16,818 nucleotides of DNA from Mycoplasmataceae bacterium. Lineage in GTDB: Bacteria; Bacillota_I; Bacilli_A; Mycoplasmatales; Mycoplasmoidaceae. The notes under the pieces were generated by a model. That model was not told where the DNA came from. It searched no databases and saw only the letters and a list, made by a program, of their open reading frames with translations. The position numbers and the translations under genes were made by a program. Positions 1 to 10,400 of this stretch are shown here, one piece after another. The stretch lies in the NCBI GenBank assembly GCA_020024735.1, contig JAHHTI010000012.1, positions 1 to 16,818 on the forward strand, written 5' to 3'. The first letter of the stretch is position 1. Every line of letters begins with the position of its first letter.

Positions 1-54
1 GTCATTTTTTTAAAAAAAAGTTAAAAAATTTAAAAAAGTCTCATTTTTTGAGAC
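1..54. repeat. Low-complexity repeat element, copy A
   Basis: This stretch reads GTCA, T7, A8, GTT, A6, TTT, A6, then GTCTCATTTTTTGAGAC. The same order of blocks recurs at 242-295 with small indels. The last 17 bases form a 6-bp inverted repeat, GTCTCA (38-43) and TGAGAC (49-54), around a 5-T loop. The element may extend left of the window. The A/T tracts alone would be weak evidence, but the shared non-homopolymer tail supports a true duplication. Confidence 0.5.
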
Positions 55-202
55 TCATTAATAACCGAGATATAGGAAAAATACCATCTAATTTGTTATT
101 TGTTTCTTTTAAGGAAATAATAGATGTTATTTCAATCTTCCTTAGATTTACACTTGCAAAGTTAACCACTTTATTTAATTTATTCATTTCGAATTTACTC
201 AT
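1..202 (-). CDS. Partial short hypothetical ORF running off the left edge
   Basis: A leftward reading frame starts with ATG at 202-200 and stays open, with TGA read as Trp, to the window edge, giving at least 67 codons. The start is supported by an AAGGAG ribosome binding site at 217-212, 9 nt upstream. The visible protein begins MSKFEMNKLNKVVNFASV, has a mixed hydrophilic body, and ends in a Lys/Trp/Phe-rich stretch (about residues 51-67) encoded by the low-complexity repeat at 1-54. I do not recognise a family. The Phe/Lys-rich end may simply be repeat DNA read through, and a hairpin that could act as a leftward terminator lies inside it, so the gene may be decayed. Its 3' end is outside the window. 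The opposite-strand frame over the same region lacks a ribosome binding site and is less likely. Confidence 0.4.
32..54 (-). terminator. Possible leftward intrinsic terminator in repeat copy A
   Basis: Read on the minus strand, GTCTCA, a 5-A loop and TGAGAC are followed directly by TTTTTT and a T-rich tail, which is the form of a Rho-independent terminator. The stem is only 6 bp. The leftward ORF reads through it in frame without a stop codon, which argues either that the hairpin is not a terminator or that the ORF is not an intact gene. Confidence 0.3.
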
Positions 203-241
203 TTTTTTATTCTCCTTATTTGTCTTACATATTCCTTAGTG

Positions 242-295
242 GTCCATTTTTTTAAAAAATGACAAAAAATTTAAAAAAATCTCATTATTTGAAAC
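242..295. repeat. Low-complexity repeat element, copy B
   Basis: This is the second copy of the element at 1-54: GTCCA, T7, A6, TGAC, A6, TTT, A7, then a tail ATCTCATTATTTGAAAC that differs from copy A at three of 17 positions. The hairpin is weakened to a stem with two G-T wobbles. Copy B lies directly upstream of the leftward ORF's ribosome binding site, so copies A and B bracket that ORF in a unit of 241 bp. Possible further traces of the unit occur to the right (CATCTA at 85 and 330; CAATCTT at 133 and 390), which suggests a decayed duplicate. Confidence 0.45.
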
Positions 296-433
296 TTTGA
301 ACTTTAACTATTTTTTAAACGTAATCAATCATCTAAACATAAAAGTCATGTTTTAATATTCTGTTGTTAAAATAAAATTTTATTAGTATCAATCTTGCAA
401 ATTTATTGCTAATTCTTATAATTAATAATTTTA

Positions 434-463
434 TTGATAATTAAAAAAATGTTATACTATAAT
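434..463 (+). promoter_or_regulatory. Sigma-70-type promoter for the surface-protein operon
   Basis: TTGATA at 434-439 and a perfect TATAAT at 458-463 are separated by 18 bp. Transcription would begin near 470, giving a leader of about 45 nt with AGGAG at 505-509 ahead of the ATG at 514. A second -10-like TATACT at 453-458 is only 13 bp from the -35 and is a poorer fit. Between copy B (ending 295) and this promoter I see no intact gene. Confidence 0.65.
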
Positions 464-513
464 TGTTATTCTTTACATAAGACAAAGTTTTAACAATTTT
501 ATTTAGGAGTTTT

Positions 514-3500
514 ATGAAATTAAAAAAGTCAAAGAAAATCAAAATTGGTGTTGCTATCGGTGCTAGTGTTGCTCTAGTAACCACTACTACTGTATTACCT
601 TTGATTTATTTAAATGATGTAAATAAAATTGTTTATCGTAATGCTTTAGGAAACTATAGTATTTCTAGAGAAGCTGCTGAAAAAAATATTTCTCATGAAT
701 TCGTTGGTGACTACCTTTCTCTTATTGAAAAAGTTGGTGTTGCTTACCGTGATAATTACCTTTGCTTTAATGGTGGAAAAGTAGGAGCTCCAGGTTTTGA
801 TTCAGCTAGCGGGGTTCAAATTCTTTCTAGTTGATCACCAGAAATGAATCCTATTCCTTCGGCATATAATTTTGGTGTTGAAAGTTATAAGAATTTATCA
901 GCAAACAACCTTACTGACTATTTAGGTACCCAAGAAACCAAATCTGATTATGATAATTTAGACATTGGATTTTCAAATTCTGAATTAAAAAAATTAAAGG
1001 TTGACTCATTTAGTAAAACTAAAAATTATGAAAATGCTGCTACCACTAAAACTCCTGAAAAAATTGTTTTTAGATTAACTGATGGTTTTCAAACTACTAA
1101 TCCTATTACTATTTTTCTAACTGTTGATAAAGAAGTTCCTACATCTGGTGCATTTCCTGTAAATCCAGTTGGTTTGGATTCTGCAGCGTCACCAAAAACT
1201 TATCGAGAAGGGCAAGTAGTAGGTCACTATGATGTAACTTTTAATGACCCTCGTTTAAAAAATCCTTATTCTGTTGTTACTAATAGACACATGTATACCT
1301 TTACTACTGATTGGCAATCTGATGGAACTTGACCTGTGCTTTCTCATCCTTCAGTCATTAAACTTTATGATTTAACCGCAAAAGATAACTCTGCTATTTC
1401 TGATTCATTAGCCGAATTTACTAAAAGTAAAGCTGCATCTATACCAGCTAGTGAACCTAATCCATACGAAGATCCAAGTCGCTTTTTTGGTCATAGTGTT
1501 GAAATAGGCGGAATTGGTAGAAGTTCAATTACGGGTAAATTTTGAGCTAGTCCAGGTACTACTACTTCATATTATTGAGGAGGTACTCGTCCAGGATTTG
1601 CTACTGTTAAAACTGATACTGGTACACGAGGTTCTGCAATAATTGAATTATCTGGACTTGATAAGTATTTTACATACTCAAGAAGAACAGGTGGTACAAT
1701 TTCACAATATGTGAAGAATGCAGATGGTTCTAAAGGTGATTTTGTTAGAGATCATCCTTATGATGGTTCTTATACTGTAAATGAATATCCTACATTAAAT
1801 AAATCAGTTGAAGAAAATCAAAAAATTAGAAGATCTTCTTACAAAGCAGGACTTGATGCTTATGTCTTTAATAATCAAGGAACTCCTATTGATGAATGAA
1901 AATCTAGAATTGATGGTAAAGATAACGCTGTCTTTGCAGATAACCTTATCGGTAGAGGACCTGTTACAGGTTATTGATTTTACCCTTATTTTTCACAACT
2001 TTCTAAAGAAACTAATAATAAAGAATTTAATCTTAGTGATAATAATTTAGGGATGTATATTTATTCTAAAGCTATTGGATATCCATCATCTATAACTAGC
2101 TCTACTATGCAATCAACAGTTCCAGAAACATTATATTCAGGCTTTGTGATTGGTACTGGAGAACCACTAATTCAACCAAAAAAAACTGATAAATACCGTT
2201 ATTTAGGTAATCCTAATAGATTTAGTGAACATAATTGAGCACAACCTACCATAATTGGTGAGGGTGATGCTGATTTTAATAGTGCTACTAACAAATATAC
2301 TGTTAGAAGTCGTGAACATACCAAAGGTGAAGAAATTGATGTTAATTTCCATCAATTATTCGGATCTTATATTTATGGTCGTTCAGCTTACAAGGAAGTT
2401 CCTGGAGAAATTTTTGATGGTACTCGTTCAGATGAAAATTTTATTTACAAAGGTAGTTTCTATAATGTATTAAATGGAGAAGATGAAAGACATAAAAATA
2501 TTGCAAATTTTTACTCTATCTATAATGGGGTTTTTTCTTTTGATAAACCTACTACTTATGCTACTCTTGATAAACCACAATCAGTAAGATGATATGCACC
2601 TTTTGCTTCTACTGATTTTGAAGCTAAACTTAAAACTTTACCCGATGAAGAAATAATTAGAAGATCTAAACAACTACCTTCTGATGCATTAAGTATGCAA
2701 GAAGTTCAAGATAGAATTGACTTCAATATGTTTAATGCTATTCCTTCAACTTTTTATGGTGGTGAAGTAACTGCTACCCCTGATAATACCACTGGAACTA
2801 TTTGAGTAACTTTTAAAACCGGTCCTACTGTGAGGGTTTCTAATGGTTCATTGTTTAAAACACCAATGAGATCTGATACTAGATTTGGACTTCCAAAATG
2901 AATAGGTGTTGAACCATGATATTATTATGATACTCATGATTCTCAATCAGCAACTTGATTAGAATCTAATCTAAATAATCCATATTCTGATATTGATATG
3001 GGAAAACCTATTGAATTTACTATTCCTCTTACCGGTTATGCTAAGGTTAAACCTACTTATATTATTAAAACAACTGATAATACACCTGGTGCTCAAGTAT
3101 TTACTAAAAATACTGTTATTAATCCAAAAGAACCTCCAAAAACCTATGGAGCATTTGATATTAGTAATGAAACAGTTGAAAGCATTGATAGAATTAAAGG
3201 ATATGATTTTAAAAGTCGAAATCCTACTCTTATTGATGATCCTAGCAAACCTACGATTCTAACTACTACATTTAGAAGAGCTGGTATTGAAAGCACTAAT
3301 TTTAGCAAAGTGGAAGCTATTTTACCAAAAGCAGGAGGAACTACTGCTAAAGAAAGAAAAATTAGTACAATTACTCCAAGTGAATATATTAGACAAGAAA
3401 AAGACAAACATAAAGATGATCCTACAAAACAATTTTTAGGATTAAAAAAATGGATTTTTAGATATTTAGTTAAAAATCAATGATTTTGACAAGGTGATAA

Positions 3501-6500
3501 ACAATTAGTTCCTCCAATCTCTGACGAAAATATTTGACCAGGAGGTGAACCTGATTCACCATCGTCTACTACTCAAGATTTATATCCAATCACTTTAAAT
3601 AATTTAATAATGGTTTCTGAACCGATGCCTTTTGATGTTAAAGATCCTAACAATCCTGGATGAGGTGGAAGAATTAGAGTTAATGTAACATTAAATGCTT
3701 ATTTTGATAAAGATGGAACTTTGGTTCCAAGTTCTGGATTCCAAAGTGTTCCTGTAGTTTTCTGTGGTTTTAAAGGAATATCAGGTCCTACAACTGTTGT
3801 TCAAAATTATAATTTAAATACCATTTATGATAATGGTGCTATTGATTTTGATCAAAAGTGATTTAATAATAATATTGTTCGTTATCCTTCTGATTTTGTA
3901 AGAAATGTAGGATTTTATAAAAAAATAGTAGATGATTCAAAATTCCCAAAACCTGCTGGTTTTACTGGAACAGATGAAGAATATGTAGCATTAGGGGTAC
4001 ATAATCAAGTAACTAAGTTTAGTGGTGGAGATGATGGCTTTGTTACTCCTAATCAATTTATGATTCAAAATTTACCAAAAGCTCCTGCTACTAAAGAAGA
4101 ATATGATGCTGATCCGGGTAAATATGATATTTCTATTCCAGGTTTCAGAGTAATGACAATCGAGTACAAAGATATTAAATTTAACAACTTTACTGGTACT
4201 TTGTCTATTACTCCTACATTCCATGCTTATTTTGATTCTAATGGTAGTTTAGTTGCTGGTGATTCGGATATTGAAAATAATCAAAAATTAGGTACTATTA
4301 ATATTACAGGTTTCCCAGTTGTAAATGGTCCTACATTTATTCCTAATGTATTAGGTGCAGTTGACACTTCTTTCCAACCGCAAATGATGCTTAATAATTC
4401 TAGTAAGGATGAAACTACTAATCCAGATGGTACAAAAGTACCTACAATAAAGAATGCGATTTATCGTCCTGATATTTTTGGACCTACTGGATTTGATGAC
4501 AGTATTCCTAAAAATGATCGATTAGAATTAGCTAAAGTCATTTGAAATGATGCTTTAAATTTACCAGGAAAGAATTATAGTGATCCTCCACTAGGAGTTG
4601 ATGATCCTTCTTCGATAATTCAAACTAATATGAAAGAATGTATTGCAGGTATTAAAATTATTCCTGATTCTGTTGATAACATTCAAGGAACAATTAAATT
4701 TGCAGTAAGATTAAAAAAATATTTTAATAGTTCTGGTGAACTTATTGAAGAAGAATTACCTAGTTCTACTACTGAAAATACAGCCAATATTTGATTAGTT
4801 GATCCTAAAGATCCAAATAGTGATCCTATTGATTTCGAAACTGATGCAGATGAACTTTGAGAAAAATATCATATTAGACTTGTACAAGTTCTGGGGTATG
4901 CTTCTTCACCAGGTCCTACTAATATTCTTGAAAAGACTGTTAATGTTAGTCAATCTAATTATCAACCTAGTGAATTTTTAAATGTTGATGCTAATTCTAA
5001 TTATTCAATATTAAGATCATTAATTATTTCTAATTTAACTAATTTACCACCTGATTTTAATCCTAGTGATGTAGTTATTTTAGCAAATCAAAAGGATTCA
5101 AACAAGAATATTATTGCTAATAATCCTGATGGTACTATTACAGTTAAGCTTAAATTAAAATCATATTATAATCGAGAATCTATATTGATTACTGATCCTT
5201 CTGAAGCTGAACAAGAAGTGCTTGATCCTACTACTGCTGAAGGAGTGATTCCAGAACAATTAACATTTACCATTACTGGTTTTATGAAAGTTGATGCTAG
5301 TGGTTCTACTAAAATCAACATTAACAATGAAGAATTATGAGATATCACTAGTAAAGCTTGACCTGAAGATATTTTTACTCCTGGTAAAGGTGATTTACAT
5401 AAAGATGATATAGATACAGAAAAACGAATTAATGTATTAGATTTAAGACTTAAGGATGGAGATCCAACTGCTACTCCTCCTACTGATAAATCATCACCTG
5501 TAGCTGATTGATTAAATAGTAATGGTTATAATACTGTTGCTGATATTATTAATAAACCACTATATGAAGTTGAACAAAATAAATCTTTATTAAAAGAAAT
5601 TTTATTAACTAAGAAGAAAGTTGATACTTCACTTAGTGTTATTCAAAGAATTAACAAAGATATAACAGATAAGAGAATTAAAATCAAAATAAAATGAACA
5701 GATTTAACTAAAGAGTTGGATAAAGTAATTAAAAGTTCTGCAACTGATGACAAAAAAGATGAAATTATAGCTAATATTATTAAACAAAATATTATTATTC
5801 CTTCTATCACAAATGATGAACTTAATACATTAAAAGTAACATATATTGATAATAAAAATCCTTCTTCTAATGTTTCATTTAAATTAGAAGCTAATTCTCA
5901 AACGAGTGAAAAAATAACATTAAATAATAGTACTTTAGTTGGTACTAATACAGGTGATTATTTATTTATTCAAAATTTACCACCAAATGTAAAGGATTAC
6001 AATATTAAAATCACTGATGCTAGAGCTAACTATAAAGAAGGTTCAATAACTGTTAAAGTTCAATTCTTACAATATTTTATGAAAGTTAAAGAGTCAGATA
6101 CTCCTGGTAGTAAACCTACAGAAGTAATTAAATATTTCCCTAATTCAAGTAGTCCTGATGATGATATATTTGAAGCTAATTTCATAATCAAAGGTTTCCA
6201 ACCTATTAATGCTCCTACTAATATTTTTGGAACAGATAGTTTTATTGGTGTTGGTGATAAAGGAATAATCACTCTTCCTCCACCTCCAACTACAACTACT
6301 AAAGCAGATCCAACTACCCCTACAACTCTTGATGCTGGTTCATTATCAATGGACATTATTAAGAAAATTTTACGTGGAAGAGTTTATGCTAACAAAACTG
6401 AAGATGAAGATGTTACTGCAAAAATCCAAACTATTAATGATTTAAATAGTGATGATATTCAACCAAACGTTTTAGATGATGTGGAAATGCGAATGTTTGT

Positions 6501-7440
6501 ATATGCTGCTTTAGCTGAATCAGGTGGTTCTCCACATTCACTATCTAAAAATGACCAATCATCGATTGTGTACCAAGATGGTGAAGCTGGTAATGAGTAC
6601 TATGTTCTTAAAGATGTTGATGCTTTAAAAAACTTTATTACTTGAAAAATTAATCCAAGTGCTAACTTACTAGCTGGAACATTAACTTTATCACCTTTAA
6701 TTAATCTTTGATTTAGTGAAGATACTGATGGATCATTAAAATTACAAAATAGATATATGCCTTTTGGAGTAGGCAAGGATGGTATCCCTACTATAGTAGG
6801 TGATGTGGCTAGCGCACCTACTAATACTAGTATTGTATTAACTGGTTTTGCTCACCCAAAAACAGCAGAATTAACTTTTGCTAATGCGGTAAAACCTGAT
6901 GCTGGTACAACACCTGCAGAAAATCCAAAAATTCCTGTTTATGATGGAACTGTAAGAATTACTTTATCAGGTAATACTAATGTAACTGCAAAACAATTTG
7001 TTAATCAAGAAGATTGATTCTCTACTATAAACAAAGGTATTACTGTTAGTGATACAGGTATTGTATGAGTGAAAAATAAAGATGGTGATATTGTTAAACC
7101 AAGTGGTGATAGTTCTGATAGTAAATTCTATTCTTTAGCAAATTTATGTGGAACTGATAGTCCAAATGGTGAAGGTATTAAATATACTATTAATCAATTT
7201 AACGGAACAATTGAAATCCAAACTCAAACAATGAGATACTTCGATGCTTATAATCTTTTAAGAGAAGGACCAATTACCATTGTTATTGCTGGTTTCTTGT
7301 CAGCTGGAAATGCTTACCAAACTACTTATATCATTATTATTACTACTATTATTGCGTTGATTGTTATCTTAGCAATTGTGCTTGCAAGAATGTTATGAGT
7401 AAAATATAGCAAGAGTAGAGATGAATACAATCAAAGATAA
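514..7440 (+). CDS. Giant double-anchored repeat surface protein, 2308 aa
   Basis: The frame runs from ATG at 514 (AGGAG at 505-509) to TAA at 7438-7440 with many TGA codons read as Trp. Under the standard code it would look broken into some ten pieces. Residues 1-9 are basic (MKLKKSKK) and residues 10-33 form a hydrophobic signal anchor without a lipobox Cys. Residues about 2271-2294 (from TTYIIIITTIIALIV) are a C-terminal membrane helix, followed by a short charged tail ending DEYNQR. The N-terminal third (about 35-740) is a unique region rich in Asn, Thr, Tyr and Gly. From about 750 on there are degenerate repeats with the GTL/GTI ... YF ... I-x-GF ... PT pattern. A Pro/Thr-rich linker lies at about 1921-1942. 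The topology suggests an extracellular stalk-like protein tethered at both ends. Cys is very scarce. It is first in an operon with a second protein of similar design. Adhesion, gliding or variable surface antigen are all possible; no specific function can be assigned. Confidence 0.93.
2761..7320 (+). repeat. Degenerate protein repeats in giant protein 1
   Basis: At least eight diverged copies share a core: G-[TSR]-[IL]-x-V/I, alternating beta-like residues, YF or YY, a variable loop, then I-x-GF followed by PT in most copies. Approximate core positions by residue: 760-860 (ending LTGYAKVKPT), 1050-1096 (CGFKGISGPT), 1222-1275 (ITGFPVVNGPT), 1390-1475 (VLGYASSPGPT), 1539-1600 (ITGFMKV), 1843-1905 (IKGFQPINAPT), 2050-2125 (LTGFAHP) and 2221-2270 (IAGF, directly before the C-terminal helix). 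Two copies are preceded by an IQNLP motif (near 1182 and 1815). Spacing is about 150-210 residues. The pattern resembles the lipoprotein-17-type domain of mollicute surface proteins; I judged this by eye, without a profile search. Confidence 0.65.
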
Positions 7441-7464
7441 AAACTAATATAGATAGAGGTGAAT

Positions 7465-10400
7465 ATGACTAAAGTAAAAATGATGAAGAAAAAATACATT
7501 GGTTGAAGTGCAGCAGTAGCATGCTGTACTATCGCTTCCATTTGCTTAGGGATGGCTAATCATTTACAAAGTCAATCTTCATCTAATAATTTAGCTTCTA
7601 CTAAAGTTGCTGAAAAGAGTACTTTATCAACTACTAACTATGCTCCTGTTTGTGCTTCTCAAAATATCTTACCTTCTATTAGTAATTATGGTTACTTTGG
7701 TATTCAAGATGAAACAGCAGGTGCAAAAGTTACTTTCACTACCTTTGATGGTGTGTTAAGATGGATTTTTAATCCTGCATCTATTCCTTTAACTGACATT
7801 CCTACTCCTACTCCACCTCCTACTAGTAAAGCTGCAGGAACTGTTGTTTCCACTATTGTCAATTTATCAGAAATGAAGATTGTTGATGTGAAACCATTAT
7901 TAGACCAAGAAAATGCTGAAGTGTTAGTGTTAGGGGTTTTCCCTGAAGGTACTCATAATTATAAAAAACACGCAATTTTTAGATTAACTAGTGATGGTCG
8001 TTATATTGACAAATCATTCATCTTATTTAATATGCCAACTTTTGGAATTACTGAAGAAGCAACTGGTTCTGGAGATGGATTAGTGGTTGCTGATGTTACT
8101 AAAGATATCATTAATAATGAAAGTGGAAAAATCTATTCACCATACAACTTAAAGATTATTAATACTGCTAAAAATTCTTGTTTAGTGCAAATCTCAGCCA
8201 ATCCACTTATTATTAAAACAGCAACTAATGATGACCGAATGGATGTTAATAAGTATTTCTCATATAAAGTTAATGACCCTAAGAATAAAGATGTTCATGA
8301 TAAAACAAAATATTGAGCTGATGAAGATGCTTTTGCTGGACAAACAGATAAAACTGATCGTGCTCCGATTGTTTTATTAAAATACAATAAGATTAATGAA
8401 AATGAAAAATCATTTGAAATAGATCCGAGAACTAATAAGCCAATTAATTATACTCCTGCTAGTAAATTTAATACTACTGATAAATCTCCGTATACAGGAA
8501 CAAAAAAAGGATATGGAGACCAATTTGCTTCTGATATTGTTTTTTATGGTCTTCCTAGTTCTAATGATGTGGGATTTTATGCTGCATTAATGAGACCAAC
8601 TGCACCTGCTAAAGAAGGGGGTGCAGTTATTGAAAAGAAATTGTCAATTTATCGGAATGAAGTGAGAAATCAAGGATTTTTTGAACCTTATGGTAAGATA
8701 GGTAATTCTGAAATTGTTACTCAGACTAATTCTAATAGTAATCTTTTCTATGGAATTAACTCTAAAGGTAGTGCTCCTAATTATTATTCTGGTTATACTT
8801 ATTCTTTTAAACAATTTGAATCACTTGATCCTAGTCGTATCACAGCGAAAATGATTATTCCAGGTGCTTCTTCTAAAGATGATAGTTGTAAATATACCTT
8901 TAATGTTACTGCACTTAATGAAAATTCCACTATTTCTGGAATTTTAGGTTGAAGATTTGATAATTGATTAGTAAATAGCAATAATAATATTAAGGCTGCT
9001 TGTATTGAACCTCTTTATGGTTCGTTTTTTGTGATTCAAGAAACTTCAGGAAGCTATCAAGTTCAATTTTTACAAACTAGTGCTTTAAGTAATGCACAAC
9101 CTAATCCTCAAGGAGTTATTGATACCGCATTTGTTAAAAAAACCTTTAAGATTAATACCTCTAGTTTTGGGAATGATATTCAAACACAAATGTTGTTAGA
9201 TGGAACAATCTTCCCAGTTTCTCCTTCTAAAAATGTTTTCTTAGGTCAAGATGATGATGCTTTAAACATCTCTTATGATTTCCATTTCCTAAATTTTGGT
9301 AATAATGGAACATTTAAAACTGTTGAATTTAATTGAAATAAGAGTACTCCTGATAAAATTGCAGCTAATCTTTCTACTACTGTTTACAATATTACTACTT
9401 TCAAAGATTTACAAGAACGTGCTACTGAATTAGGATGAGTACCAAAACGTAAAAGACTAGATGATATAGATGAAAGTATGGTAAGCACTATTGGTAACTT
9501 TAAAAATGCTGCAGGAATGACACCACCACCATTGTTCTATTATACTTATACTGCTAAAGATCACATTTACTTCGAAGATGATGCATATTTATCAGTTGAT
9601 AAATTCACTCGTGTTTATAAAGAAGATGCCTTAGAATTTAACGCTATCTTCTCTTATAAAGTTTATGGTCAAAATCAAAATGCCAATGATGACTATAGAA
9701 GTTATACCGCTTCTTGTCGAATTGATAATTTCCAAAAGAGTCCTACTTCTATTACTACTAATGTTTTTGAAGTTCCTAATAAGAAAGATGGTCGCCCTTT
9801 AATTGTTACTTCACCACTATCATATCAAGGTCACTTTAATGTTAATCCACCTTCTCCTTATAAAATCGGAGATCAAGTATCATTTAAAGGGGTAGAAGGA
9901 ACAATTGGTGCATTTAATTTAGCTGCTACTGATACCTATGTATGAAAATTTATCAAAACCCCTCCTACTAATCTAACCGATATTTTTGATAGCAATGGGA
10001 ACTTTAAAAAATCTGATGCAGCATCATTAACAAAACTAAAAGAAATTTTCCAACCAGTGGTTGTTAATCAAAACGGTAGAGCAACTATCCAAACTCCTTA
10101 TGCAAATAATTATGTGAGTCCTGAAAGATTTAAAGGAGTAATCAATCCACATTCTACTTATGCAGTGAATGATATTGTTAGGGATGATAAAAACTCTAAC
10201 ACCCTTTATATTTTTACCAAAGCTTATAATGGTAGTGGTCAATGAAATAGTTGTGCTGAACAATTTAATGGAACTGATTTAAGTATTTTATTACCAAATG
10301 ATTTATCATCTAACCAAATCGCAATGATTATTGCAGAAAAAATGGTTGGTGGTAATAAACCTGATGGTTTCAACAATAATAATATTAGCTTTGCTGGTCC

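Noticed and set aside
48..239. Rightward hydrophobic 63-codon frame near the left edge
   Set aside because: It starts with TTG, has no ribosome binding site, and is opposite a leftward frame that has a clear AAGGAG site; it is probably an antisense shadow.
3144..3407. Leftward hydrophobic frame inside giant gene 1
   Set aside because: It has no ribosome binding site or recognisable protein and is fully embedded opposite a long coding gene; the same applies to the leftward frame at 6060-6356.
514..7440. A row of broken fragments that would suggest a pseudogene
   Set aside because: All fragments share one frame and are separated only by TGA, never TAA or TAG. TGA also encodes Trp in conserved positions of HIT, HrcA and DXS, so the gene is intact under code 4.
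7465..7560. Lipoprotein signal in giant protein 2 (Cys20)
   Set aside because: AVAC resembles a lipobox, but Lys10 lies within the uncharged stretch required and only about eight hydrophobic residues precede the Cys. It is left as a signal anchor.
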